Assembly: GCA_025766275.1 (NCBI GenBank)
Contig: JAFKAC010000013.1
Location: forward strand, 372,001-436,000
Reading direction: 5' to 3'
DNA from: Lactarius indigo
Taxonomy: Eukaryota; Basidiomycota; Agaricomycetes; Russulales; Russulaceae
DNA: 64,000 nt
Made by a program: the position numbers and the translations under genes. Position 1 is the stretch's first letter. Each line of letters starts with the position of its first letter. Below, one piece after another: positions 1 to 11,713 of this stretch. Under the pieces are notes generated by a model that saw only the letters and a list, made by a program, of their open reading frames with translations, searched no databases and was not told the DNA's origin.

Positions 1-960
1 GATTGAGATTATCGCCTTCGTCGTTGATCCGGCTATCTGCCAGTATGTGCAACGGGGTCTTGCCGTTATTGTCCTCCGCTTTGGCATCTGCGCCATGCTC
101 AAGAAGAATCCGTGCCAGCTGAGACCGATCTCGCCGTATTGCCAGATGTAACGGAGTTTGCTTAGCCTCGTCTTGTCTGTTTACGTCCGCACCAAGCCTT
201 AATAATAACAACGCGAAATCGAGAACATCGCCTTCGTCCTTGATCTGGTTATTTGCCAGTATGTGCAACGGGGTTTTGCCGTTATTGTCCTCCGCTTTGG
301 CATCTGCGCCATGGTCAAGAAGAATTCGCGCGAGCAGAGACCGATTCCGCCCTATTGCTAAATGTAACGGAGTTTGGTTGTCCTTGTCTCGTCTGTTCAC
401 ATCCGCGCCATGCTTCAACAACAACTGCATGTGATTGAGAAGAACATCGCTTTTGTTGTTGATCCCGAGCTGGCTACCTAACAATATGTGTAATGGGGTC
501 TTGCCGCTCTTGTCTTCCGCATTGGCATCTGCGCCATGTTCAAGAAGAATCCGCACGACCTGAGACCAAAACCGCATAACTGCCAGATGCAACGGAGTTT
601 GGTTGTCCTTGTCTCGTTGGTTCACATCCGCGCCATGCTCCAATAATAACCGTGCGTGGTTTTGAACGTTGTCATTGATATTTTGCGAAAATATGTGCAA
701 CGGGGTCTTGCCATGGTTGTCCTGAGAATTGACGTCTCCCTTATGCTTGACGAGTATCTGAGTGACCTCGAGTTCGCATTTACCATATCCTGCTAGATGT
801 AATGGACTACTGAGAGTGTAATCTCGGGCATTCACATCCGCGCCGTGGTTGAGTAGAAATTTCGTCATGTTGACAGCGTTTTCTTCGGCCCGTGAGAGCG
901 CTTTGAGTAGTAGGGTCTTGCCCTTTGTTTCCCGAAGTTCAATGTCCGCACCGTGCTCAA
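1..960 (-). repeat. Ankyrin repeat array, internally near-identical
   Basis: Coding repeats of about 33 residues. Pairs of repeats form a larger unit of roughly 219-237 bp: the block encoding HGADAKAEDNNGKTPLHIL recurs near positions 50, 268 and (diverged) 505. The intervening repeat (LGADVNRxDxxxQTPLHLA) alternates with it. The array continues past the left edge. Confidence 0.85.
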
Positions 961-3822
961 TGAGGAACTCCGCAATTTCAACATGGTCATTGCCTAGTGC
1001 TGCAAGCAGCGAAAACTCCCGCTTGCCGCAAATCGCATTGATATACTGAGGGTGTTTGATGACGAGGTACTTGACCGAGTCATAGAACCCACAAAGCGCA
1101 GAATAATACAAAGGATTTGGGCTTGGATGTGGTTCAAACCAGCTACCACTGTCGATGTCATATATCCCGATCCATGCCGCAAAATGAGGTTTGTCGGGGT
1201 CAAAGAGTGTTTCTATCCCATCCTTCACCCGAGACGCAACGTCCTCAAATTGTGCGTGCTTGATCCAGTGTTGAGCTGCGTAACCAGCCAAAGGAAACCT
1301 CTCTATGCTCTCTTCGTCGATGTTATCATCCAAATGAAGAAGAGATCCGAGGCAGGCCTGCGTGAGGATGGTGTGCGCCGGTCCGGGAAGAATATGATAT
1401 CGGGAGAAGTCTCCGAGCGGGGATGTAAGGCGATCTGATATCAAAAACTCCTTAACGGAGAAATGTGAAAACTGGACAACCTGATAGTCGTACAAGGGGT
1501 CGTCGATGATGGTGACCAAACTCGAGCAGGTGGATAGTACGGCATCTGTCCGATCATCCAACCGCCAAGCGGCACGGTATTTAGGAATCCCTCCCTGAGC
1601 CGCATCAAACTCGAACGCGAGCAATTCTGCAAGCTCCTCAACACGAAGTGGGCGGACGGCTACTACGAGGCATTGCAGCATGCGATGGGCGTGTGCTTGG
1701 TTCGCCTGAGGGATTTGACTGAGCATGCGTAAATAGGTCTCGTCCAACGATTTGGGTAGCTGGTCAAGGGTCTGTCGAAGACTTGCTGGGAGACAGTGCC
1801 GCAGAACCTCCAACTGACAGAACACCCAACGGAACCTGTATGGTAAAATATAAGAGGACCCATCACCCAGTACAGAAAGATGCCCTTACATTCCGTCCGC
1901 TTTCTTAGACAGCTCTTCGGTGACCAGCTCCCTCTCATCACTCCGCCATTTTCGCATCATCCTGTCCGAGGAAACGACTTCGTTCACGTAGTTGGAAATG
2001 TCGTCCTTTTGTCCGGTTTCGTCATGGAGTGAAACAGCACTAGCCAGCGACCCAAGGACATCTTTGATATCGACCTCCGGGCGGCTGGTAACACAAATAT
2101 GCATGTTTGGAAGGCCCAGCCGAACAAGGTCGTCCAGAAGGTCAAGGACCGCTTCTCGTGGGGTTGGCATCCCAGAGGCGTTGGGACACTCGTCAAGCGC
2201 ATCAACGATGATATAGATTGGCTGTTGTGCGGCGACAGAGAGCATTTGCCGAAGACAACTCGTCAAGATGTCATCGCTGGGTTGTTGGGTACCCTTCCGG
2301 TGTGTAGAATAAATATGAGAGATTATCTCGCAGCACGAGCTTGAGAAAGCAGAGAGTTGAACAAGAAGAGAAGCGACAAAGTTGCGGAAGTCTTGTTTTT
2401 TGTCTTTGTCCCGAAAGTCAAAGTAGAAAAATGCTAGGTATGCCTGTCCGGCATCGCGCAACGACATAACGTGTTTTATGATCGCAGAGCTTTAGTCATG
2501 ATCAGCTCCTGTCGTTGATCACAATAGTTAGGAGAGACGAACCAAAGGATGCTCTTCCCGGACCCCGCTATGCAAATCGGAGACCATCAGGCTCTGAGCG
2601 GCGAAAAATAATAGAACTTACGTTTTCCATGGATCCAAAGAAGAGATCCGATTGATGACCAGTCCTGGAATTTGGCGCTTTGAAAAAACCACGCGGCCGT
2701 TCCCTCATAGTGCGCCTTGCACGCGACATTGTAATTTGTGTACGGATCCGGTGGGGAAAGCCATTTGTGAATGTGCTGTTCTATCTGTGTCCCTGTGCGG
2801 AAGATTCAGTCTCTACAACGAACGCGATACGGTGTAGGAGATTACAAACACTTTACTTCCACTACGTCGCGCTTCACTTCCTCTATATTGTTCGATATCT
2901 GCTGTATAACTATGTTAGTATTGTCGGCACCTAGGCAGACAAGCATTTAGTTTGATGTGGGTACCCAATCGAGGGAACCACGTACCATCTTTGGCCTCGG
3001 TGGTGACCTTCAAAATCTGAGCTATAGCCATTTGAACTTCCTCCTGAATCAGGCTATCGAGCGTCTTCAATGCGTCCTCAATATCTGTCCTCCCCAATAG
3101 TTTCCTGGCAAATATTCCTGAGGAAACATAAGATCGGTGAAGTTTAAAGCATATTTTGATGAGACAACTCACTTGCTCGTCGTCGATTCACTTCCTTGGT
3201 AGCGATGGAGAGGATAGAGAGTAGCACAATCACGATCTTCACGAGCACCTCCGCCATTTCCGTGGTCAGCGAAATTTGGGTATAAACTCCAAGGCGCTTG
3301 AAGAAGCTCTCGACGCGCTCGAAGAGGTCGATGATGGCACCTTGTCTTGCTCTAGCGTCCGTTGCAGCCTATGACATTCGAGCATTAGCAAGGGCATGTG
3401 CCCAAGAGAAGGAATAGCGAGGTTACGGACAGCGAGAAGGACACCAATTCCAGTAAAAATTACTTTTGCGGGAGGAAACGCCTTCAGAAGTAACGTTAAA
3501 ACTTCCTCCGATCGTCGGAAATCGGATTCGTGATAAATACCAGGCTAACACCGTCACCAAGAGCCCCGGAAAAGGTGTAGAGTACATGGACCAATGGATC
3601 GATCCACTTCATCAACTTCTGATCTCCAGATTGCTCGAAGGCCTTGGCTTGGTCCCGAAGTATGTCTAGGACACCGTCGACGGACTCGCAGGTTTGCAGC
3701 TCATCAGCGAGCCAGTGGGAAAGAAGATCATTCCCGGTGTTCTTCTTGTACTCGTCCAAGGCAACGTCGAGCATCAATTTGAAGTTCGAGGATGGGGCGG
3801 CTGTTTGGGAAGGAGAAGACAT
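1..3822 (-). CDS. STAND/NLR-like protein: Goodbye-like N-terminus, NACHT NTPase, ankyrin repeats (3' end beyond window)
   Basis: Intracellular signalling NTPase of the fungal STAND class, probably a sensor; its ligand cannot be read from sequence. I trace exons on the minus strand at 3541-3822, 3431-3481, 3173-3368, 2986-3117, 2857-2930, 2622-2784, 2543-2567, 1890-2489 and 1-1835, all with GT/AG introns of 53-72 nt and preserved phase. The start ATG at 3820-3822 opens a segment resembling the fungal STAND Goodbye domain, followed by hydrophobic and coiled segments. Then come the NACHT core: Walker A GKPGSGKS (2543-2567 plus flanking exons), Walker B-like IIVDALDE, and a CVTSRPE motif. The 1-1835 exon carries the helical region (SVKEFL motif near 1440), then ankyrin repeats with TPLHLA/TPLHIL signatures, still repeating at base 1. 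Frame is open throughout, so the gene looks functional. The intron 2785-2856 is the least certain. Family identity is from motif recognition, not a search. Confidence 0.87.
2543..2567 (-). other. 25-nt microexon encoding the Walker A (P-loop) core
   Basis: The stretch codes GSGKSIL and is flanked by a 54-nt intron (2568-2621, GTAAGT...TAG) and a 53-nt intron (2490-2542, GTTCGT...AAAG). Splicing completes Pro on the left and Cys on the right, giving the NACHT P-loop in frame with both neighbours. Confidence 0.75.
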
Positions 3823-4396
3823 GGTATTGTGGGATAGCTAGGGAGGATAGTAGACTGATAATAGTTTGAGTGCGTGGCAGGTCGCAGGAAATACGAGGTC
3901 GCTTCGTGCCCTTGTAGATGGGAATATTCACACCGTGTCACCGCCTCATGTGCCCTTGGATACGTCCCAAAGGAGTAACAAAGGAAAAAAGGATCCATGT
4001 GAAAATTACTCCCGCTTCTACAATGAGGCGAACCAACCCATAGGGAAAAAAGTAAAAGTGAGTGCGAAATGAAGAAGTAAAAGTACAATGAAGCGAAACG
4101 AGACCAAGCGACGAGAAAGTATACAAGGGCCAGCAAGTATAGTACATCGTATCGGCAAGGGAAGGCATATGGGAGTGGGCCCATGCAGTACTTACTATAT
4201 TTCGAATCCGTCCACTTCACTACCACGCGCGAACTAGGATAAGCAATAAACATCGCATACAACACAAAAAAAAAAAAATTCGGAGAGGACGGAGAGAAGG
4301 CATTGACATCAATAGGATCAGTATGAGGTAACATAATTGTGCGTCCGGGTCTCACGCAACAACTGAAACACGAAGCGAACAATATCGATGATCTGA
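3823..4396. other. Intergenic; A-rich, no supported gene
   Basis: Upstream of the NACHT gene. It contains an A13 run near 4266. The reading frames here show no domain or splice pattern I trust. Confidence 0.5.
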
Positions 4397-5260
4397 TCAA
4401 ACGAAAGAAAAGCCAGCTTTCTGTCTTGTCATTCGCCACCGATGCCAGGGTCCCCCGTTTACCAGCAGCGGAGAGCGTGCCATGTCAATCGCGCTGTATG
4501 CGGGCGGTAGATCGGACGGACCTCCGTCACCAGAAGCCAGGCCCGGCCTCGACGGCGCGACACCGGTGCTCGCACTCCTAGCGCTTATGTAAAACACCAG
4601 ACCCGTGCGAGATGTTCGTGGTCTGGATGCTCAGAGAACGGCCCACACCTGCGCACTGACATTCGAAGGGGCCCGGGCCGAAGCTGGCATAGGGAATGGA
4701 TTGTACGTGCTCGCGGAGTAATTTGGTGGCAGTTTGACGGAGTCGGGGAAGGAGGAGACACTTCGAAGATGAGTGTAGGATCTTGATCGTGGCGGAGGGA
4801 GGTGAGGTATTATCGAAGAGGCAGGACCGGGGACCGGGGACGCGGGGCTGGAATGGCTCGGCATAATAGCTAATGGAGGAATCGACGGTTTTGTTGATCA
4901 TTGAGGTCTGGGGGATGAGAAGCGAACGTGGGTGTATACTCGAAGTCAGGGACGCAGTAGTAGGACCTGAAGGAAAGAGACCAGGCTTATAAGGGAGCGT
5001 AGGTCTCGTGAAGAAGTATGCAGGTAGGGAGTGGAGGGAGGGGCATAACTTCGTTCCGTGTTACCAGAAAGCAGGAAGTATGTGGTATGTATGACGACGT
5101 CGAAGGCGGCCCACAGGTATAGGAGTGTCCTTGAGACGACCGTGGAGGTAGCGATTCGCGAATTCTTCGATTCGGATGTTAGGAAGAAGACAATGCTTGG
5201 GAGGCAAGCGAAAGCGACGAACCTTTTCGACGTACATGCCGGGTGTTGCACCGCCGAGTG
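4397..5260 (-). CDS. Possible membrane-protein gene, 3' exons only (weak)
   Basis: Three minus-strand pieces look like the end of a membrane protein. About 5100-5251 encodes hydrophobic segments (FACLPSIVFFL, LLYLWAAFDVV). 4631-4864 encodes a Pro/Ser-rich stretch typical of a cytoplasmic tail. 4397-4570 ends in a tail containing DLPPAYSAID, which has a PPxY motif of the kind bound by WW-domain (Rsp5-type) ubiquitin ligases. I could not find a junction between the last two pieces that keeps frame, so this may be a pseudogene. A diverged copy of the last piece lies at 49590-49925. No function assigned. Confidence 0.25.
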
Positions 5261-6270
5261 AATATCGGCCTGGGATTACGAACGGCTTGTGGTGCGGAAC
5301 GGGGCATCGCTTTGTGGACCATCAACGTTCTCCGCATAGCGTGAACGGTTGACATCCATGGTGCGAGTTGCTATGTTCGACTACCATTGATCGACCTCGG
5401 ATTGGCCTCTGGGGGGGGGGGATGCAAGAGGGCTGGTGCGTCGGGGGTTGTAGATGAGAGGGAAGTGGAAGAAGGGAGAGGAGACGTTCGAAGATAATAA
5501 ATAGGCTTTCCTGGGGCACGTCGGAAGGGTTCCCCTTATCCGATCAGCCAGGAAAGAATCTGATGATCTCGCTAGGTGAGTAGTAGCATGGCCGTCAACC
5601 ACTAAACTATGATAAATTGAGGAAGGCTTTTGTGCGTGCGTTGAGACGTTGAGGGAGGATTGATTGTGGGGGATTCGCAGACGTTGCATGGCAACCAAAC
5701 CCACGACAAAAGGAGCCTCGACGACTCGTGCATCACATGACGTATCTGGATCCGAGCCAAACTCACCTGCCAGAGGATCATGATCGTCCTAGCGCACCGT
5801 TGGTAGTCCTGGGCCAATATAACTTGTTGCAACCCACTTCAAAGTCAACGACTTTTCATTGACTCTGTTTCCCGCTTTCCCCGTGCACCTACTTCTCTCC
5901 ACGCCTCGGGTACTCACCATTACTAACTTGAACCTACCGCGATATATATTAGCAACCATCCCCAGGCTCAGCACTCTCCGGAATTCGCGCCCACTGGACA
6001 TTGTCCGCTCCTCCTTGGCCAAACGAAACACCACCACTAGAGGCACGTGGGAATTTATTCTCTCCACTGCAATGATTGTATTTGTTTAGCAGAGTGACAG
6101 CATTTTCTTCTCCCTGCCAGGCATTGAGGGGAAGCCCTTGCAGGACATTCGGCCGTGCTCTCTCGCAGGCCTATATGACACCGACTCACCTGGTGTTTCT
6201 GGATCCGAGGCCTCACAAGTCCGGACCTGACCGCACGGCCACCTGGCAGCATCGACCTCGGAGCAGGCAA
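5261..6270. other. Intergenic or unresolved short exons
   Basis: A strong donor (CAG/GTGAGT) lies on the minus strand near 5770 after a short open stretch encoding YQRCARTIMILWQ. It may be an upstream exon of the 4397-5260 candidate. A G10 run lies near 5410. Nothing else supportable. Confidence 0.3.
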
Positions 6271-6283
6271 TTACCCTCCCGGT

Positions 6284-6476
6284 ATGTGCGACCCTCCCGC
6301 GTTCGATAACGCGCTGCGCAATATCGATGAAGATCCAGCCACTTTCGTAGCTAGCCCTACGGTGGACGAGCTGTTGGCTATCGTCACCATGCTTGCCCCG
6401 TCCCAGCTGCAGGAGAATGACGACCTGCCATCGTCTGACTCAGCGGTGACAAATGCGCTCCAGGCGTCCATCTCTG
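6284..6476 (+). CDS. Isolated exon-like open stretch, hypothetical
   Basis: The frame reads CDPPAFDNALRNIDEDP... with balanced amino-acid use and ends at a good donor (TCTG/GTGAGT at 6477). The frame also appears open upstream (PDLTARPPGSIDLGAG). No downstream exon was found before the transposon edge at 6711, so this may be a truncated host gene. Unrecognised. Confidence 0.2.
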
Positions 6477-6703
6477 GTGAGTACTTTGGTGGTTCCGTGT
6501 CTTCACGGGCGATCCCGCGTCACCGGGTACGCACAATGTGATCGTGACTCTGACCATCCCGCATGACAGCCCGGGGAGATCCCGTTCTTTGAGTGCGTCG
6601 CGGGCCCGAGCCTGGCTCTATTGTTCTGCGCCATGGTCCCGTCCCCTGTTTCGACGATGAAGCCATCCCCGCCGGCGCCTTAGACAAAGCATCAGGCGTA
6701 CGT

Positions 6704-6731
6704 ACTCACCCTCAGTAAAAAAGAAAAAGTC
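6704..6731. repeat. Left target duplication and terminal inverted repeat of the Tnp2-like element
   Basis: ACTCACC (6704-6710) is followed by the 21-bp TIR 6711-6731. One mismatch to the right TIR, at position 12. Confidence 0.85.
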
Positions 6732-7260
6732 GGCCCGGGTCACCTGGTAGTCAGAAACGGTCATCGGGAGTCAAAATGACCTAAATCGGTTAATCTGCAA
6801 AAATTCCGTGATGGATTGACCGATAATTGACTCAAAATAGTCAGGTCCTAGGTCCGTGAGTGTCAGCTTGTCTGAGCTAGCCGAGGTCAAAATAAGTCAG
6901 CCCATGACCGATCCAAGTCATCCCAAGTCATTTTGGGACAACAATCTTGCTATTTAGTTAGTCAACTCAGGTCCGATCTGGTCAATATATGCCAGTTCGA
7001 TGGTCATCCCAAAGTCTGATCTAGTCAAAACTTGCAGTTTTATTGGTTGTCCCGAGTACATTTTAGTCAAGATATGCTATTTCAATTGTCATCCCAAGTT
7101 CTATCCAGTCCGTTTTAGTCGATATTTACCATTTCGTTGGTCATCTCAAGTCCAATTTAGTCACTTCAAGTCATTTGGGGACAATTTCCCAGTCAAATTT
7201 TGTCACACCTTCATCAGATCCTAGTCATCACACGTCCTTTTTGTGCACTCTGCAGTCAAA
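6729..7260. repeat. Left subterminal GTCA motif array
   Basis: GTCA or AGTCA recurs every 10-11 bp for the first five or so copies after the TIR. It then continues more loosely to about 7260 within degenerate repeats of roughly 55-60 bp containing GTCATCCCAAGTC. No coding potential. Probable transposase-binding region by analogy with other DNA transposons. Confidence 0.6.
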
Positions 7261-7415
7261 TATATTCGTCGGTAGTCATGCTGGGATCAGGAGGGTGGCA
7301 TACTAGTCATCGTATGTACATTGGACAATTCAGAAAATTAAAAAAAAAACTCCACTTCATATTTTGACGAGCATATCAAAGCAGTCAGAGCCTCATGCAT
7401 GCAGTGGTGCATGCA
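7261..7415. other. Spacer between subterminal repeats and 7416 gene
   Basis: Includes an A9 tract near 7341 and the 3' flank of the minus-strand gene. Confidence 0.4.
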
Positions 7416-10152
7416 CTAAGGCAATGCGGCAAGCTGCTGTTTTGACCCTTTGCTCACTTTGCGCTGACGACAAAGGGTTAGCATGGGGAAGTATGAAGTG
7501 TGAGAAACTCACATTCTTGACGATTTCCTGGATGGCCGATTTAGAGACCCGCACAAACTCCGGGGAATTGACAATGGTCGCAATGAGTTCTGTGCCATCG
7601 TCAGCATTACTTTCCAATGCCAGAATGAATATATACGACATACCGTCCTTGCGCCTCGACTTCGGTACACCGAGCTTGTTGTCGCTGATCAAATTAAGTA
7701 GCTCCGAGACTTGAAGAAGCCTCAATGATGCGGCATCTGCACGAGTACCCTACGGGCTATGGGTGAGCAACTTGGGGGTCATAATTAAACCCAATGTACC
7801 TCGTCTAATGGAACTGAAGCCCCTTGCGTGGGTTCTGTGCTGGCAGCAGGCTGCTGGGCACTGGTAGAGTCGTCTTCCGTGGAAGTCTCGGGGGTACTGA
7901 TCGGAGCGATGGCATTTGCGATGGGCGTTGGCCGCTTGATTTTGAGTAGAAGTGCATGCTTTGGGGGCGACATTGCGACGTCGCGATAGGAAGGGGTAGG
8001 TGGTGTAATGGGAAGGACTGGAACACGAGAAGGAGTTATAGCCTAGAAAGAATAAAGCGAATAGTAAACTTGGAGTAGTCGAATACATACCCCACCAGCG
8101 CCGACCCAACAATTCTGTAGACATTCGAGGATTTTTTCAAGGTAAACATCGCTAATGAAGCCACTTGTCTTCGGCGTTCCGACATTCACACACATCAGCC
8201 ATACTTCCTGACACATCTTGAGAGCGGCTGCCACTAACTTGAAAGTGGTGGCAACGCTGCCGACATTCTCCCAGGTGGTGAGTGAGGATGATGGGCTGAC
8301 ACCACCCGCTGTGAACAGGTCATGGCCCCAACTCAGACACATATTGTCCTCATTGATATCCGGTGAACCTGGGTCTGCAAATTGTACTCGCTCGAGCAGC
8401 GTCGTGACATTGTCGGAAGCTTTTCCTTGCTTGAACGACATCTGTGCATTCATGGAGCGAATGAGGGCGACGGTGTTTGTCAAGGATGGGAAGTTGGAGG
8501 TGAGGACCGCTATAAGGACAGTCAGTAGTAGCGTGCGCATGAAGAACTTTGACTCACCGATAAGGTTATCGGCTGCAAATTCGACCTTGAGTCAGAACGG
8601 CATAAGTCGTAAAAGTAGTGGGGACGCACCAGATGGATCAACAAAGACAGGGTGGAGATTCATTGATGCGGGCTCTCCATTAGTCACCTCAGTGCGATTG
8701 AGGAATGTAGGAACAAGCTTGCGTGTGTGTTGGGGCTCTGTGTACAAGTGCGAGTTAGTATTCAAGCTTCGCCGGATAGCGTACTTACAATTCGCGGGCA
8801 CTGAAGGGCCCACAGTCTTCTGGACAGAAGGTGCAATGCCATCCTTGCTGCGCTTTTGAACCTGCGACGCCGAAGGGGATTTGGGACCAGGGCTCAACTC
8901 AAGGGCACGCTTTGCTACATTCATGGGTGCCACGTTCCAAACTTGCAGAATTGGTGCAGTGGGTGGTTCCGAGGTAGCATCAGGAGGGAATGGGTGTGGT
9001 TCGACGCTGCCTTGCCTTCGGCCTCGTTTCACTGCGTGAACACCTGACCAATCAAAACATCAGCTTTCCAATGAGCGTAGCACAAGCGGAGCAGCCTTTG
9101 CTCTGCTTCAAGCTCGAGTATGGCGCGATCATATTTGGGCTTGAACAAGTTCTTGATGAACGACCTGGTCCGTGACTTTGGATCGCCAGCGCGCACGGCC
9201 ATGCGGGGGTCCGAGTCAATGAGATTGATGAGTTTTTGAATTACAATGGCCACGGAATGTCGGATGTTTGAAAACTCTTGAGCCGAGACCTTCGAGCCAT
9301 CCAGGCGGCGAATGGCAAGGTTCATCTTCAGTCGATACATGTTAGACTTGGTGACGATATCGCCATATGACTTGTCAGTTGCGCAGTCGTCGTAGTACCA
9401 CAGGACCTCTCTCGGAAGGAATTGCGGCCGTGTGGGCAGCGGCTCCACGGTTCCAAGAAGAGTTTTGATAGCCTTGTCGTATGTAGGATCGAACTTCATC
9501 TGTTGAGACGCTGAATCGCTTGGTCCCAAAGATGATGCGCGAGACTCGGAGCGTGGCCCCAAAGACGATGCACAAGACCCTTTGGTGTGTAGAGGAGGTG
9601 CTGTGAGGTCGGGTTATTTAGTAAAAACCAAAATTTGAGAACGAGATATGTACCTTGGCAACCGTCCAGGAAGAGGGTATTGGCAGGGGGCTCTGCCAAT
9701 TCCCGATCTATGGTTTTCATGGCAAGGGCCCGGCACACCTGGTTGAACTTTTCGCGTAATTTGAGGTAGTGGGGGTTGTAACAAAGTTTGGCAACAGTCA
9801 GCGTGGCAATAGCATCTGAAGAGAGCCCTGGCGATGAAGACGTCTTGTGCGGGAATGTGTGCGCTGCCGAATAGCCAAGACTGGAGTGTAGCGTCGTGTC
9901 AGACATGTGGGAAGGTGGTCGGGTAGTGGCATTGAATGCAGGGAGGTTGGGATGTGGCTTAATAGTCGAGAAACGTCCAGCTCCAGTAAAGTCAATTGGC
10001 GGCCTTGACCTCAGTGGAGGTCTCGGCGTGTGCTGGGTGCCCATAAAATCTTCAAAGTTGTCTTCGTCCTCATAGTCAAAGTGGAAGTCTGTATCCGTAT
10101 GCCCCGGAGGGGACAGGCTGCGATTGAAGATGTCCTCAAAGTTGTCGTCCAT
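7416..10152 (-). CDS. Hypothetical multi-exon protein carried by the Tnp2-like element
   Basis: Unrecognised. Starts at 10152 with an acidic, aromatic N-terminus (MDDNFEDIFNRS). The first exon ends near 9655; the second, after a GTACAT...CACAG intron, contains a conserved-looking helical region (FLPREVLWYYDDCATDK..., RLDGSKVSAQEFSNIRHSVAIVIQKLINLID). Later exons include one at about 8085-8510 (SNFPSLTNTVALIRSMNA...) and basic or Thr/Pro-rich segments. Near the end come a LLQVSELLNLISDNKLGVPKSRRKD helical stretch and a short Lys/Gln-rich tail stopping at 7416. Introns are short with GT/AG ends; the junctions near 9030 and 8570 are uncertain. It is divergent from the Tnp2 transposase, with start codons only 182 bp apart, which suggests a shared promoter and a partner role in transposition (inference). 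Confidence 0.6.
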
Positions 10153-10334
10153 AGTTCAGCTCGGAGAGGCACTGAGTGGTGTATATGTACAGAAAAAAAA
10201 AGACAAGTCACGTTGAGTGTGAGGCAAGTACATAACTACCAGAACATGTGCCGTTCTCACGCTCCACACCAGAGTCCGTGCTCGCTCTTGTCCCTACCCT
10301 TGATCCACATATCCTTGTCGTTCCTGTGTAACTC
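10153..10334. promoter_or_regulatory. Probable bidirectional promoter of the Tnp2-like element
   Basis: 182 bp between the divergent start codons of the 7416-10152 gene and the transposase (ATG 10335-10337). Contains an A9 tract near 10193. No TATA box is obvious. Confidence 0.4.
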
Positions 10335-10342
10335 ATGCCATC
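10335..10342 (+). pseudogene. First codons of the Tnp2-like transposase, cut off by element C
   Basis: ATG CCA TC. The last five bases are element C's left target duplication (CCATC). Joined to 42185 onward, the frame continues MPSSAQRYICPCSKC, matching the expected N-terminus. Confidence 0.75.
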
Positions 10343-10747
10343 TGTCACGCCACTGTCGGGGCGTGCATTCGTTCTGTAACTGATCCTGCCTGAGGCAAAG
10401 GACTCAGAGTTGGATCCCCACTGAGTGGATGGGCTCCTAAGTTCTGATACAATTGCCGCTGTCAACTGGACAGTGACAAAGGTCCTCTTGTTCAAGCACA
10501 AGAGCTAAGCTATAGAGAAGAGGGCTGTGATAGAGAAGAGAGGATTGCACTGAGGGACAAGACAGTAGATTGACGAAGCCAAAGCTAAGGAAATACAGGG
10601 TATACGATAGAGTTTATATAGCTAGTGTTCAGGGATGCCAGCGAGACAATGTAATGCCAGCAAGGCAAACGCCAGCAAAGCAAATGCCAGCAGAGCTGAG
10701 AAGCGTGAGAAGAAGAGAGAAACAGGAAAATAGGGGCGTTCATGACA
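10343..10747 (-). repeat. Element C 3' LTR (405 bp)
   Basis: About three transitions from the 5' LTR plus a length difference: this copy has one AGCAAAGCAAATGCC unit where the 5' LTR has five. Adjacent internal sequence 10748-10770 is purine-rich on the element strand (GAACGGGGGTAA), a polypurine tract. Confidence 0.9.
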
Positions 10748-10758
10748 TTACCCCCGTT

Positions 10759-11708
10759 CTAAGGGGTGACTTCCACGTCACCAAGTCGAATGGCGTCTGG
10801 GTGCATGTTGTGGAATGCCTGTACAAGGTCAGGGGCGTGGATGTTACCATGGGGTTCCCAAGTGTTATCTGCGTTGGGGTATCCTTTCCATTTGACAAGA
10901 TACTGGAGTTGAGAGCATCGTCTGCGTGAATCCCGAATTTCTTCAACTTCGTACTCTTCTATCCCATCGATAAGGTCAGGGGCTGGTTGCGAGAAGTTCG
11001 GGCCATGCTCGGTGGTTTCGTGATAGGGAAGAAGGAGGGATGCGTGGAAGACATTATGGATCTTCCATGTCGACGGGAGTGCAAGCTGGTAAACAACATG
11101 GGAGATGACTTTAGTAATGGGGAATGGACCGTGTTGTTTAGGCGCCAATTTGGTGGTGGGGTGTGACGTGGTAAGGTTCTTTGCTTCCAGCCAAACAAGG
11201 TCGCCTTCCTTGTAGGGGACAAAGGAAGCAGGGATTTTGGTAGCCATTTCCTGAGCTGCCTTGATACCCTGTTGTGCCAGCGCACGTAAGTCTGAAATGG
11301 CAGTAAGACGCTCGTTGACAGATGGGACAACCTGGTTGGTTAGATGAGCACCAGGAGTGTGAGGGGTGTGTCCCATGAGGAGTTCAAATGGGGTGTGGTG
11401 CGTAGTGGCATTTGGCCAGCTGTTGTGTGCAAACTGGGCAGAGGGGAGCCAGTCTACCCAATCTGTCTGTCGTCCATTGCAGAAGAAGCGCAGGTATTGT
11501 TCCAGCCACTGGTTGGATCACTCCGATTGTCCATCTGTCTGTGGATGGTAAGCGGTCGAAATGTTCTGTGTGATTCCCAGGGATTTGCACAGTTGTCGAG
11601 AGAAGGCAGAGGCAAAGCGGGGATCTCGGTCAGTAATAACGTGGGTGGGTAATCCAAAGTGGGGGTAGATGTGTCGGTGATAGAGTGCTGCTACTCCGGG
11701 GCCATTGA
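10759..11708 (-). pseudogene. Element C pol 3' part: integrase core and chromodomain
   Basis: Minus-strand frame with the integrase DRDPRFAS block and HPQTDGQSE followed by a TGA where related elements have CGA (near 11515). It continues through the integrase C-terminus (KEGDLVWLEAKNL...) to a chromodomain (EEYEVEEIRDSRRR...LVKWKGYPNADNTWEP). It ends soon after the chromodomain at 10759, without the long tail seen in A, B and D. Interrupted at its 5' side by element A at 11713. Confidence 0.85.
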
Positions 11709-11713
11709 TTGAC

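Noticed and set aside
3774..4439. 221-codon minus-strand frame
   Set aside because: Overlaps the first exon of the NACHT gene out of frame; hydrophobic bias from A/T-rich promoter DNA and no domain.
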